Part shown: piece after piece, positions 31,993 to 39,672 of the stretch
Numbering within the stretch: position 1 is the first letter of the stretch
Layout: every line of letters begins with the position of its first letter
Source of the DNA: CAVTSA01 sp963790575
GTDB lineage: Bacteria; Chloroflexota; Dormibacteria; Dormibacterales; Dormibacteraceae
Assembly: GCA_963790575.1 (NCBI GenBank)
Contig: CAWBPD010000012.1
Location: forward strand, 186,001-250,000
Direction of reading: 5' to 3'
DNA: 64,000 nucleotides
Notes under the pieces: model-generated
The model's input: the letters and a program-made list of their open reading frames with translations, nothing else
Database searches by the model: none
What the model was told of the DNA's origin: nothing
Position numbers and translations under genes: made by a program

Positions 31993-32610
31993 CTAATCCG
32001 CGCGGCGGCCGTTCGTGGCGCTCCCCTCCGAGTTGCCGGCGCGCCGCGCTTGCAGGTCCGCCTGCAGCTCCGCCTGGACCCTTGCGACCTGCCGCTCCAG
32101 CTCTTCCACGCGGCGGCGCAGCTGCGAGAGGTCACGGCGGCTGGTGAAGTTGAAGCTCTCGATGGCGCGCCCCACCGCGGCCTCCACCGCGTCCTCCACC
32201 TCGTTGCGGCGGCGGCTCAACTCCGCCGCCAGCTCCCCGCTCCGGCTGAGCCGGTCCTGGAGCGCGGCCGCGAACTCGGTGCTCCGCCGACCCACCTCGT
32301 CCCCGACCGCCGCCGTCGAGCGCTCCAGGGTGCGGAGCAGGTAGTCGAGCAGGGTCTCACGGCGCACCTCGGCCGCCTCGGCCGCCTCCGGGGTCCGTTC
32401 GATCGCGGTCGTCTTCTCGTTGCTGGCGACGATCTGGGAGAGGACCACCGCCGTGATGTCGTTCCCGGTGTCGTGCTCCACCACCCGCACGTCATGACCC
32501 GTGCAGACCAGCTCCCAGATGCCGGCCAGGCTGACGTAGCGGCTGGTGGTGGTGTCGTACAGCTTTCGATTCGCGTACTTGCGGATGAGGTGGGGAGAGG
32601 TGGCGGGCAT
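31993..32610 (-). CDS. phaR: PhaR-type polyhydroxyalkanoate-synthesis regulator
   Basis: A 205-residue DNA-binding regulator. Its N-terminal 60 residues match the PHB/PHA accumulation regulator domain (HLIRKYANRKLYDTTTSRYV), which in known cases binds both DNA and PHA granules. The rest is highly charged and helical, ending in a coiled coil at about 150-190 (LSQLRRRVEELERQVARVQAE), so it should form oligomers. No PHA synthase or phasin gene is in the window. The divergent coiled-coil gene at 32649 shares its promoter region, and a perfect palindrome overlaps both -10 boxes, so self-regulation is likely. The final tail RRAGNSEGSATN is disordered. Confidence 0.8.
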   Translation of the reverse strand: MPATSPHLIRKYANRKLYDTTTSRYVSLAGIWELVCTGHDVRVVEHDTGNDITAVVLSQIVASNEKTTAIERTPEAAEAAEVRRETLLDYLLRTLERSTAAVGDEVGRRSTEFAAALQDRLSRSGELAAELSRRRNEVEDAVEAAVGRAIESFNFTSRRDLSQLRRRVEELERQVARVQAELQADLQARRAGNSEGSATNGRRAD

Positions 32611-32617
32611 GACGCCG

Positions 32618-32640
32618 ATTCTAACGCGACGCGTTATGCT
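32618..32640. promoter_or_regulatory. Overlapping divergent -10 boxes with TAACGCG-A-CGCGTTA palindrome
   Basis: The minus-strand -10 TAGAAT (32623 down to 32618) lies 7 nt before the phaR ATG, and the plus-strand -10 TATGCT (32635-32640) lies 8 nt before the ATG at 32649. A perfect 15-bp palindrome (32622-32636) overlaps both boxes. A protein bound there would block both leaderless promoters at once. Confidence 0.7.
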
Positions 32641-32648
32641 GGCAAGTC

Positions 32649-33149
32649 ATGAACGACCGACCCCCCGGCGACAGGCCCAAGCGACCGGTCACCCTCATCG
32701 ACCAGGCGCGGCAAGCGGCGGACGCGCTGGTCAGCGAAGTCCAGCACCGGCTACCGCCCGAGCTCCTGAACCAGCTGCGAGCGGGCCAGCGCCGCATTGA
32801 TCAGCGGCTCTCGCACCTGCAGACCCAGCTGGGGCGGAGTGCGACCAGAGCCGAGGTCGATCGGCTGGCGCGCCGGATTGACGAGCTGGCGGCTCGTCTG
32901 GAGGAGCTGGCGCGCGCCGGCGGCCCCACCGCCCGCCCGCCCCGGGCGGACCGGCCGGGGCCCGCGTCGCCAGGCTCGAGGCCGGCGTCGTCGGGGGGTC
33001 CGACGCGGTACAGCGCCAGCGCGTCCGCCGACCGGCCGGCCCGCCGCTCGACGCGCCACACGCCCGAGGGCGAGGTAGGGGAGAACGGCACGCCCCGCCG
33101 CTCACCGCGAACCCGGCCCCCTAGACCCCCCGAGCCACCCGCCGTCTGA
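32649..33149 (+). CDS. Coiled-coil protein with disordered tail, possibly phasin-like
   Basis: A 166-residue protein I do not recognise by family. Residues 15-95 are long amphipathic helices with heptad character (LIDQARQAADALVSEVQ, then AEVDRLARRIDELAARLEEL). Residues 96-166 are Pro/Arg/Ser-rich and surely disordered. Shared control with phaR, the helix-rich build and the lack of a signal peptide fit a granule- or regulator-associated partner, but this is inference. The ATG is set by the TATGCT box 8 nt upstream. GC-rich third positions argue that it is a real gene. Confidence 0.6.
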   Translation: MNDRPPGDRPKRPVTLIDQARQAADALVSEVQHRLPPELLNQLRAGQRRIDQRLSHLQTQLGRSATRAEVDRLARRIDELAARLEELARAGGPTARPPRADRPGPASPGSRPASSGGPTRYSASASADRPARRSTRHTPEGEVGENGTPRRSPRTRPPRPPEPPAV

Positions 33150-33170
33150 GTAGGCCCCCTCCCCCCAATT

Positions 33171-33233
33171 CCCGCTTTCGCGTGAAAGTGGGCTCATGGG
33201 GCGTCCCTTAGCACCCCCTTCACGTGAAAGCGG
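33171..33233. repeat. Family H palindromic array, two units 42 bp apart
   Basis: Palindromes CCCGCTTTCGCGTGAAAG (with TGGG after it) and CCTTCACGTGAAAGCGG, centred at about 33181 and 33223, 42 bp apart. The array lies in the 130-nt gap between two plus-strand genes, upstream of the leaderless promoter of the threonine aldolase gene. Confidence 0.82.
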
Positions 33234-33281
33234 AGATGTGCGGGCGGCGGGCGGCGGTGCGGCGCCCCTAGGATGAGCGGG

Positions 33282-34310
33282 ATGGTCGTCGATCTCCGCT
33301 CTGACACGCTCACCATGCCCAGCCGCGAGATGCGGGACGTGATGGCCAGGGCGCCGGTGGGCGACGACGTCTACGGGGAGGATCCGTCGATCCGGGCCCT
33401 GGAGGAGCGGGCCGGCGAGCTGACCGGTAAGGAGGCGGCCGTCTTCGTCGCCTCTGGGACCATGGGCAACCTGCTCGGCATCCTCGCCCTCGCGCGCTCG
33501 GGGCAGGAGATCATCGCGGACGCCGACTCGCACATCTTCCTGGCGGAGGGAGGCGGCGCGGCGGCCCTGGGCGGGATCCAGATCCGCCCTCTCACCAGCC
33601 AGGCGGGGGTGATGGCGGCGAGCGACGTGGAGGCCGCGATCCGGCCCACCAACGACTACCACCAACCGCTGACCCGCGCCGTCTGCGTCGAGGACACGCA
33701 CAACCACGCCGGGGGCGTCTGCTGGCCGCTGGAGGATCTCCAGGCGCTCCGCGACGTCGCCGACCGGCATCACCTCGCCATCCATCTGGACGGGGCGCGG
33801 CTCTTCAACGCCGCGGTCGCCCTCAGTGTGCCCGCGACGGATATCACCGCCTACGGTGACACCGTCACCTTCTGCGTCTCCAAGGGACTGGCCGCCCCGG
33901 TCGGCAGCGTGCTCTGCGGATCCGCCGCGGCGATCGACACCGCACGCCGCTGGCGAAAGATGGTGGGCGGCGGCTGGCGCGAGGCGGGGGCGCTGGCCGC
34001 CGCCGGTTCGTTCGCCCTGGAACACAACATCGAACGGCTGGCCGACGATCATCGGAACGCGCGCACGCTGGCCGAGGGCCTGGCCGAGCTGCCCGGGATC
34101 GAGGTCGATCTGGAGCGGGTGCAGACAAACCTGGTGTTCCTGCAGCTCACCCGACAACCGGCGGCCGCGTTCCTGGAAGCGTGCGCCAAAGAGGGCGTGC
34201 TGGGCGGCGGCGGCGGCCACCGCGTCCGCTTCGTCACCCACTACGGGATCGAGCCGGCGGACGTCCAGCACACGCTGCGGGTCTGCGCGGACGCGCTGAA
34301 CGGCGCCTGA
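33282..34310 (+). CDS. ltaE: Low-specificity L-threonine aldolase
   Basis: A 342-residue PLP enzyme that cleaves threonine (and allo-threonine) to glycine and acetaldehyde. It starts VVDLRSDTLTMPSREMRDVM, has GDDVYGEDPSIRALEE, ASGTMGNLLG, IHLDGARLFNAAVAL and the PLP-binding Lys in TFCVSKGLAAPVGSVL (about 202). I set the start at the ATG at 33282, 7 nt after a TAGGAT box; the in-frame ATG at 33273 lies inside that box. It converges on a threonine dehydratase gene, so both ways of breaking threonine sit side by side. Confidence 0.92.
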   Translation: MVVDLRSDTLTMPSREMRDVMARAPVGDDVYGEDPSIRALEERAGELTGKEAAVFVASGTMGNLLGILALARSGQEIIADADSHIFLAEGGGAAALGGIQIRPLTSQAGVMAASDVEAAIRPTNDYHQPLTRAVCVEDTHNHAGGVCWPLEDLQALRDVADRHHLAIHLDGARLFNAAVALSVPATDITAYGDTVTFCVSKGLAAPVGSVLCGSAAAIDTARRWRKMVGGGWREAGALAAAGSFALEHNIERLADDHRNARTLAEGLAELPGIEVDLERVQTNLVFLQLTRQPAAAFLEACAKEGVLGGGGGHRVRFVTHYGIEPADVQHTLRVCADALNGA

Positions 34311-34348
34311 CGCCGGCCACCACCCGCCCGATCCCAAAGCGTCCGCGT

Positions 34349-35290
34349 TCAGGCGGCGCCGTTGAGCAGCTCGCCCAGCAGTGCCGGGTCGAGATTGCCG
34401 CCGGTGATCAGCGCCACCGTGGGGCGGTCGTCTTCCAGCTGGTCGAGGGCGGCGTAGGCGAGCGCCCCCGCGCCCTCAGCCACCACCTTTCCGCGCTGCG
34501 CGAGCTCGGGGATCGACGCTCGCAGCCGCTCCTCGGGAACCACCAGCCAGCGGTCGACGGCGGCGCGGAGGCGATCGAGCATGATCTGGTTGGAGGGCGC
34601 CGCCACCCCGTCGGCGATCGTGCTGGGCGTCAACGAAACCGGCTCGCCCCGGCGCAGCGCCTCCTCCCACATCGGATAGCCGGACGTGATGACACCCACC
34701 ACCTCGATGCCCGGCCGGGTGTCATGGAGCGCGGTGGCGACGCCGGTGACCAACCCTCCGCCGCCCACCGGCACCAGCACCCGCTCCACGTCGGGAACCT
34801 GCTCCAGGACCTCCAGTCCGAGGCCACCGTGACCGGCCGCCAGCTCGGTGTCCAGGTGGGGGTGGAGCATCGCCTGGGGTGATCGCTCCCAGCCCGCTTC
34901 AGCCATCCACCGGAAGAGGGAGGCACGGTCCATCGGCTCCCGGCGCGCGCCCCAACGCTCCACCGCCGCCACCTTGGGCGGCGGTGCGGTGTCGAACATC
35001 ACCACCGTGCACGGGACGCCCAGCAGGTGCGCGACGTACGCGCAAGCGGCCGCCGCGTTGCCGGCCGAGACCGTGAGGAGTCCGGCGCGGCGCCGCTCCT
35101 CGGGGAGGGCCAGCGCGGCCGCCGCGTACCCCCGCACCTTGAAGCTGCCGGTCGGCTGCAGCAGGTCCAGCTTGAGCCGGTGGTTGCGTCCACCCGCCAG
35201 GGGTATTAACGGGGTTCGGTGCACGAAGGGACGTGCTCGCTCGGCGGCCGCCCGGACCCGCTCCAGCGTCAGCGGTGTGGTCGTGATCAC
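34349..35290 (-). CDS. Threonine/serine dehydratase-like PLP enzyme
   Basis: A 313-residue fold-type II PLP enzyme that would deaminate threonine or serine to the 2-oxo acid. The PLP Lys lies in LLQPTGSFKVRGYAAA (about 50), SAGNAAAACAYVAHLLG binds substrate and VPVGGGGLVTGVA binds the phosphate. There is no C-terminal ACT-like regulatory domain, so it is the short catabolic type (TdcB-like) or a related racemase or dehydratase. The GTG start has a TAGGCT box 6 nt upstream. The substrate strand reads SAGN; SSGN is usual. Confidence 0.85.
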   Translation of the reverse strand: MITTTPLTLERVRAAAERARPFVHRTPLIPLAGGRNHRLKLDLLQPTGSFKVRGYAAAALALPEERRRAGLLTVSAGNAAAACAYVAHLLGVPCTVVMFDTAPPPKVAAVERWGARREPMDRASLFRWMAEAGWERSPQAMLHPHLDTELAAGHGGLGLEVLEQVPDVERVLVPVGGGGLVTGVATALHDTRPGIEVVGVITSGYPMWEEALRRGEPVSLTPSTIADGVAAPSNQIMLDRLRAAVDRWLVVPEERLRASIPELAQRGKVVAEGAGALAYAALDQLEDDRPTVALITGGNLDPALLGELLNGAA

Positions 35291-35296
35291 GTACGG

Positions 35297-35362
35297 AGCC
35301 TAAACCGAACGTTGACGGCGCTCCCGACGCGCCAACGTGCCCGTCGAGGTCGGGTTTAACGT
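35297..35362. promoter_or_regulatory. Divergent leaderless promoters of dehydratase and SDR genes
   Basis: On the minus strand TAGGCT (35302-35297) is 6 nt before the dehydratase GTG; on the plus strand TAACGT (35357-35362) is 6 nt before the SDR ATG. The flanks carry inverted TAAACC and GGTTTA with AACGTT-like copies, which could be a shared regulator site. Confidence 0.5.
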
Positions 35363-35368
35363 TGCCGC

Positions 35369-36112
35369 ATGATCGCAGTCATCACCGGCGGCGGAACGGG
35401 CATCGGGAGGGCGGTCGCGCTGGCCCTCCACGAGGACGGGTGGAGCGTGGTGCTCGCGGGACGGCGCGAGGGTCCGCTCCGGACCACCGCCGAGGCGCTC
35501 GAGGGTGCCGGCGGCATGGCGCTCGTGGTCCCCACCGACGTCTCCGATCCGGGGCAGGTGGACCGCCTGTTCGACGCGGCGGTGGAGCGGTTCGGGCGTG
35601 TCGACCTGCTCTTCAACAACGCCGGTACCGGCGGGCCGCCGGTGACGCTCGACGAGATCTCGCCCGAGGACATGCGCCGCGTCGTCGACACCAACCTGAT
35701 CGGCAGCCTGTTCTGCACCGCGGCCGCCATGCGGGTGATGAGGCGGCAGGACCCGCAAGGCGGCCGGATCATCAACAACGGGTCCATCTCCGCCACCACG
35801 CCGCGTCCCTGCTCGACCCTCTACACGGCCACCAAGCACGCCATCACCGGCCTCACCAAATCGACGTCGCTCGACGGTCGCGCGTTCAACATCGCTTGCG
35901 GGCAGGTCGACGTCGGCAACGCCAAGACCGAGATGACCGTGCGCATGGAGCAGGGCATGCCCCAGCCCGATGGATCCACCCGCCCCGAGCCGACCATGGC
36001 GGTCGAGGAGGTGGGGCGTGCCGTGCGCTACATGGCATCGTTGCCACTGGGTTCCAACGTGCTCACGATGACCGTGATGGCGAACGCGATGCCCTTCGTA
36101 GGGCGCGGGTAG
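35369..36112 (+). CDS. Short-chain dehydrogenase/reductase
   Basis: A 247-residue NAD(P)-dependent oxidoreductase of the classical SDR family. The nucleotide motif is VITGGGTGIGRAVALAL, the structural NNAG is in LLFNNAGTGG, and the active site has Ser in NNGSISATTPRP and the YxxxK pair in STLYTATKHAITGLTK. The substrate cannot be told from sequence. It is followed after 15 nt by the unrecognised four-gene set at 36128-38081 and may be read with it. Confidence 0.88.
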   Translation: MIAVITGGGTGIGRAVALALHEDGWSVVLAGRREGPLRTTAEALEGAGGMALVVPTDVSDPGQVDRLFDAAVERFGRVDLLFNNAGTGGPPVTLDEISPEDMRRVVDTNLIGSLFCTAAAMRVMRRQDPQGGRIINNGSISATTPRPCSTLYTATKHAITGLTKSTSLDGRAFNIACGQVDVGNAKTEMTVRMEQGMPQPDGSTRPEPTMAVEEVGRAVRYMASLPLGSNVLTMTVMANAMPFVGRG

Positions 36113-36127
36113 ACAGAGGATCCAACA

Positions 36128-36382
36128 GTGGGAGCCCTGATCCGTCTTCTGGGTATGAGCCCGATGCACAGCGACTACTGGGTGGACGTGTTCCATCAGG
36201 AGCAGAAAGAGCGGCTGCGGGCGGCGGAGATGGGGCGGCTGGCGGCCTCCCTCCCCACCTCCCACCCGGTGCGCCGGCGGTTCGGCGGCGCGCTCGTCCG
36301 TCTCGGCCTGTTGGTGGGTGGCCCGACGCTGGTGCGGGCACCCTGGTTGGTGCCGGCCCACCGGGGAGGCGCCGCACGATGA
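36128..36382 (+). CDS. Small protein of unknown function, first gene of sigma-solenoid set
   Basis: An 84-residue protein I do not recognise. It has an N-terminal stretch MGALIRLLGMSPMHSDYW, a charged helix HQEQKERLRAAEMGRLAASL and a mildly hydrophobic C-terminal part FGGALVRLGLLVGGPTLV that might touch the membrane. The GTG start has CAGAGGAT about 7 nt upstream. Its stop overlaps the ATG of the next gene (ATGA), so the two are made together. Only context supports it being a gene, but coupling and codon use are good. Confidence 0.6.
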   Translation: MGALIRLLGMSPMHSDYWVDVFHQEQKERLRAAEMGRLAASLPTSHPVRRRFGGALVRLGLLVGGPTLVRAPWLVPAHRGGAAR

Positions 36383-37317
36383 GTGAAGCGACCACCGTCC
36401 CCGAGCCCGACGCGCGGGGCGTCATCCAGGACGTGGCGGTGCTGGACCTGACCGCCAGCACCCGGCCCGAGGAGCTGGCGCACATCAGGCGCATCGAGGA
36501 TGTTGCCGTGATCCTGGTGCGGGAGTCCGCCGCCTCCGCCCTGACCCGGATCGACATGTCTGACGTCGCCAGCGTGGTGCAGGTGCCCGAGCACGGGATC
36601 CCCCGCGTCCACACCGGAACGCTGGTGCTGACCGGAGAGGCGTTCGCCGACGAGAAGAACAAGGACGACGTGCTGGTCGTCACCGGCACGCTGATCGCGA
36701 CCGAGCCCGTGCGCCGGGTCGCCCTCGCCGGCGTCATCGTCACCGGCACCGTCCTGGCGCCGGAGGGGAGCGAGGCGCTCGCGGCGGCTCTCACACGGCT
36801 CACCGGGACCTTCGACACCTTCCCCTACCGCGAGGGCCAGCGCATCGAGCACCGCTCCGGCAACATCGAGATCGGTGCTTCCGGGCTGGCCAACCGCGGG
36901 GGCACGCCGCACGACGTCTTGCTGGTCAGCGGCGTCCTCACGGTGAGAGGCGAGATCTCCGACATCGGCTATGAACGCATCGTCGTGGCCGGGTCGCTGG
37001 TCGCGCCCCGACAAAACCAGGACCTGCTGGAGCCGCGCGTCACCGCGAACTCGACGGTCTGGTACACGGCCCCTCCCAAGTCCTTCTCGGGGACCACGAC
37101 GCTGAGCAAGGCCTTCTTCCAGCTCCTGGACGAGCCGGTGACCTTGATCCTGCACGGCACCACCACCATCGACCCCGACGTGACGCTCGATGACGTAAAG
37201 CCCGCGGTCGCGGCGGTGTACTCCCACGGGACGCTGCGGGCGCCGAAGGACGTCCTGAGTCTGTTCCAGGTTCGGGAGGGCCGCCTCTCGGGCACCACCA
37301 TGCCCTGGGAAACGTGA
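36379..37317 (+). CDS. Beta-solenoid-like repeat protein of unknown function
   Basis: A 312-residue soluble protein without signal peptide or membrane helix, not recognised by family. From residue 75 on it is built of short beta repeats with a common pattern: VLVVTGTLIAT, VIVTGTVLAP, VLLVSGVLTV, IVVAGSLVAP, LILHGTTTID and AVYSHGTLRAP. This is what a right-handed beta-helix such as a bactofilin looks like, though no bactofilin signature is evident. Residues 20-70 have a different alpha/beta look with two IRRIEDVAVILV-like strands. Placed between a small coupled gene and an ECF sigma gene 3 nt downstream, it may be a cytoplasmic scaffold or sensor tied to that sigma factor; this is inference. 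Confidence 0.6.
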   Translation: MSEATTVPEPDARGVIQDVAVLDLTASTRPEELAHIRRIEDVAVILVRESAASALTRIDMSDVASVVQVPEHGIPRVHTGTLVLTGEAFADEKNKDDVLVVTGTLIATEPVRRVALAGVIVTGTVLAPEGSEALAAALTRLTGTFDTFPYREGQRIEHRSGNIEIGASGLANRGGTPHDVLLVSGVLTVRGEISDIGYERIVVAGSLVAPRQNQDLLEPRVTANSTVWYTAPPKSFSGTTTLSKAFFQLLDEPVTLILHGTTTIDPDVTLDDVKPAVAAVYSHGTLRAPKDVLSLFQVREGRLSGTTMPWET

Positions 37318-37320
37318 GGT

Positions 37321-37839
37321 GTGCCGGCGCCGCGAGCCACGTTCGACGCGCTGTACGACGAGCACCTGCAGCCGGTGCACGCGTACCTGCTGGCTCGCAC
37401 CCGGGATCCCCAGCTCGCTCAGGACCTGGTCCAGGAGACCTTCCTCCGCGCGTGGCGGAACCTCGCCGAGGTGGGACCGCTCGAGAGCGGCCGGCAGCGA
37501 GCCTGGCTGGTCGCGGTGGCGCGCAACCTCGTCATCGACCGCAGCCGGCGTGCCCGCAGTGAGCGGGCGGCGGTGGAGCGAGTGGGGCGATTGGCCGAGC
37601 CGGCCGCCGTCGCCGACCCCGCCGCTGAGGCGGAAGTGGCACGGGACGTGGCGGCCGTCGACCGCGCGATCGCATCGCTCGCCGAGGATCAACGTGTCCT
37701 TCTCTCCCTGCAGGTCATGGGCGGCCTGACCAGCGCCGAGATCGGCGAGCTGCTGGGGGAGCCGGCGGGGACGGTGCGCTACCGGCTCAACCAGGTACGC
37801 CGGCAGCTGCGGGCGGCGCTGGAGAAGGAGGAGCCATGA
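37321..37839 (+). CDS. ECF-type sigma factor, second in window
   Basis: A 172-residue short sigma-70 factor. Region 2 is FDALYDEHLQPVHAYLLART with DPQLAQDLVQETFLRAWRNL; region 4 is LAEDQRVLLSLQVMGGLTSA with the helix-turn-helix GEPAGTVRYRLNQVRRQLR. GTG start, 3 nt after the beta-solenoid gene and with a GAGGT motif immediately before. The stop overlaps the next small gene by four bases, the place where an anti-sigma factor is normally found. It is distinct from the sigma factor at 1817. Confidence 0.87.
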   Translation: MPAPRATFDALYDEHLQPVHAYLLARTRDPQLAQDLVQETFLRAWRNLAEVGPLESGRQRAWLVAVARNLVIDRSRRARSERAAVERVGRLAEPAAVADPAAEAEVARDVAAVDRAIASLAEDQRVLLSLQVMGGLTSAEIGELLGEPAGTVRYRLNQVRRQLRAALEKEEP

Positions 37840-38081
37840 CGGAGGACCGGCTGGCTCGGGCCCTTTCGGGTTGGGGCGCCTCGCGCCGTCTCGACGAGCG
37901 GGAGCGCGAGCGGATGCGAACGGCGATCCTGCTCACGCCTGAGGTGAACGCGCTCTGGTGGGACCAGTTCAACCACCAGATGGCACGGCTCACCGTCCGC
38001 GCGCAACGGCCCGCTCGTGACCGACCCGCGCCGATCGAGTGGGGCGAGCCCGCCCGTGTGGGCTGGGGCGCCGGCGCCTGA
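37836..38081 (+). CDS. Small protein coupled to ECF sigma, possible anti-sigma
   Basis: An 81-residue soluble protein of unknown family. The first half is a charged helix (LSGWGASRRLDERERERMRTA), the second half is basic and Pro-rich (ARDRPAPIEWGEPARVGWG). Its ATG overlaps the sigma stop (ATGA), the usual position for an anti-sigma gene, but it has no membrane helix and no zinc motif. It could be a soluble sigma-binding regulator; that is a guess from context. It ends 6 nt from the stop of the convergent 57-codon ORF. Confidence 0.55.
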   Translation: MTEDRLARALSGWGASRRLDERERERMRTAILLTPEVNALWWDQFNHQMARLTVRAQRPARDRPAPIEWGEPARVGWGAGA

Positions 38082-38087
38082 TCCGGC

Positions 38088-38261
38088 TCACGATCCGCGC
38101 TCCGGCACGGGGTCGGTGACGGTCCAGTGACGAGCCTCGTTGAGTGCCCACACGCGTCCGTCCTGGTCGCCGCCGGGGGTCGGGTTGAGCGCGATCCGGA
38201 CGAGGTGGTGCTGCATTTGGTCGATGTCGCCGTAGCGGAACGTCGACTGCGCACGGTTCAG
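38088..38261 (-). CDS. 57-residue ORF with probable CTG start
   Basis: A short frame on the minus strand reading LNRAQSTFRYGDIDQMQHHL and onward to a TGA at 38088. Almost every codon ends in G or C and the peptide looks protein-like (RIALNPTPGGDQDGRVWALN), so it seems to be coding. No ATG, GTG or TTG opens it upstream; a CTG at 38261 overlaps the stop of the HD-domain gene as CTGA, the same four-base coupling used with ATG and GTG throughout this window. An internal ATG would give 42 residues. Family unknown. It packs neatly against the convergent gene (6 nt gap). Confidence 0.45.
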   Translation of the reverse strand: MNRAQSTFRYGDIDQMQHHLVRIALNPTPGGDQDGRVWALNEARHWTVTDPVPERGS

Positions 38262-39646
38262 CCCCCCAGCGCCTGCTCGCGGAAGACGCGGCGAGCGGCG
38301 TCGATCAGCTGCGGGCCGCCACGCTCGTCGAGGGCGAAGATCCGGAACAGCGCCATCCGCACCGGAAGGCGCCGGAAGAGCTCGAGCACCCCGGAGTGCT
38401 CATAAGCGTCCTCGAGCGGGTTGTAGAAGAGGATGTCTTGGTCCTCCATCACCGGGTTGAAGGCGCGCGACTCCTGCGAGGCGACGTCGACCTCAAAGGA
38501 GAGATCGCGCAGCTGCGCGGGCAGGTACCGGCGGATGCCGCCGGCGAAGTCTTCCCGGCTCAGGGTGAGCGCCCCGCGGGGAACCCCTCCCGACTCGAAG
38601 TAGCCGGAGTAGATGAGCTTCCACTTCAGCTGCCGCGCCACCAACCGGCCCCACGCCTCACCGAGGCGGCGCTGCTCCAGGTCGCCCTCGCCCCGGGCCC
38701 ACCCATCGACCACCGACATCAGGTACCACTCGTTGAGGCGGTGGAACTGGGGGAGTCGCTCCAGAGGGTTGCCACCCAGGAGCCGGTCCACCGTGGGCGC
38801 GAAGACCTCGCGCAGCTGGAGGTCGATCCGCCGCACCGTGCGGTGGTAGTAGACCTGGTTGTAGAGATAGAGGCGCGCGGTCAGGAACATGAACAGCGCC
38901 TCCGCCCCGTGGAGGTGCAGGGTCAGCCCGTGCTCCGAGATGAAGGAGTAGTGGATGATCCGCTCCACGTCCACCGCCCCCGCCTGGACCCCGCAGATGA
39001 AGGCGTCGCGGGGCACGTAGTCCATGTTGTCGACGCTGAAAGGCCCGATCAGGAGCGGCTTGAGAGCGGCCAGCCAGCCCGGCGGCCTGAACCCCTCCAG
39101 GTCCGACGCCGAGATCAGATAGGCGACCCAGCGGGGGTCGAGCTCCTCGCCCGGCTCGAAGTCGGTATCGGGCGCGGCACGGAGCTCGCGCAGCGCGTCG
39201 CCGATCTCGGTCAGGATCAGCGACCGCCCGATCGCCTCGTGATCGAGCGAGAAGCGGTCCAGGTAGTGCTCGTCGAAAAAGTGTCCGAAGGGTCCGTGAC
39301 CGATGTCGTGCAGGAGCCCGGCCATGCGCAAGGTCTCGGTGACCAGGGCCAGGGAGGGAACCCGGTGGTGCTCGGCCAGACTCGGGTAGAGGTGCCGGCC
39401 CCACTCGCCGGCCAGGTGCATCGCCCCCAGCGAGTGCTGGAAACGCGAATGCTCGGCGGTGGCGAAGACCCACCACGCGCTCTGCAGCTGGTGGATGCGC
39501 CGGAGCCGCTGAGGCCAGCGACCGTCAACGATGTCCTGCTCGGCCACGCCTCCGGGGACACCGCCCGCCTTGGTGGCACGGACATAGCGGTAAAGCGGGT
39601 CGGCGGAGAGGTTGACCCGACGGTATTCGGCCGCCCCGTCCGGCAT
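38258..39646 (-). CDS. HD-domain phosphohydrolase, dGTPase/SAMHD1-like
   Basis: A 462-residue cytosolic metal-dependent phosphohydrolase. The family start DPLYRYVRATK leads to the HD core: the His in RFQHSLGAMHLAGE, HD in AGLLHDIGHGPFGHFFDE (about 112) and a later Asp in SVDNMDYVPRDAF. These match the YdhJ/SAMHD1-type dNTPase branch rather than E. coli Dgt. Possible role is removing a phosphate group from deoxynucleotides, but substrates of this branch are often unproven. A CAGAAT box lies 7 nt before the ATG. Its stop overlaps the putative CTG start of the next small gene. Confidence 0.85.
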   Translation of the reverse strand: MPDGAAEYRRVNLSADPLYRYVRATKAGGVPGGVAEQDIVDGRWPQRLRRIHQLQSAWWVFATAEHSRFQHSLGAMHLAGEWGRHLYPSLAEHHRVPSLALVTETLRMAGLLHDIGHGPFGHFFDEHYLDRFSLDHEAIGRSLILTEIGDALRELRAAPDTDFEPGEELDPRWVAYLISASDLEGFRPPGWLAALKPLLIGPFSVDNMDYVPRDAFICGVQAGAVDVERIIHYSFISEHGLTLHLHGAEALFMFLTARLYLYNQVYYHRTVRRIDLQLREVFAPTVDRLLGGNPLERLPQFHRLNEWYLMSVVDGWARGEGDLEQRRLGEAWGRLVARQLKWKLIYSGYFESGGVPRGALTLSREDFAGGIRRYLPAQLRDLSFEVDVASQESRAFNPVMEDQDILFYNPLEDAYEHSGVLELFRRLPVRMALFRIFALDERGGPQLIDAARRVFREQALGG

Positions 39647-39672
39647 GGTCCCGATTCTGGCAGCAGCCGGGG

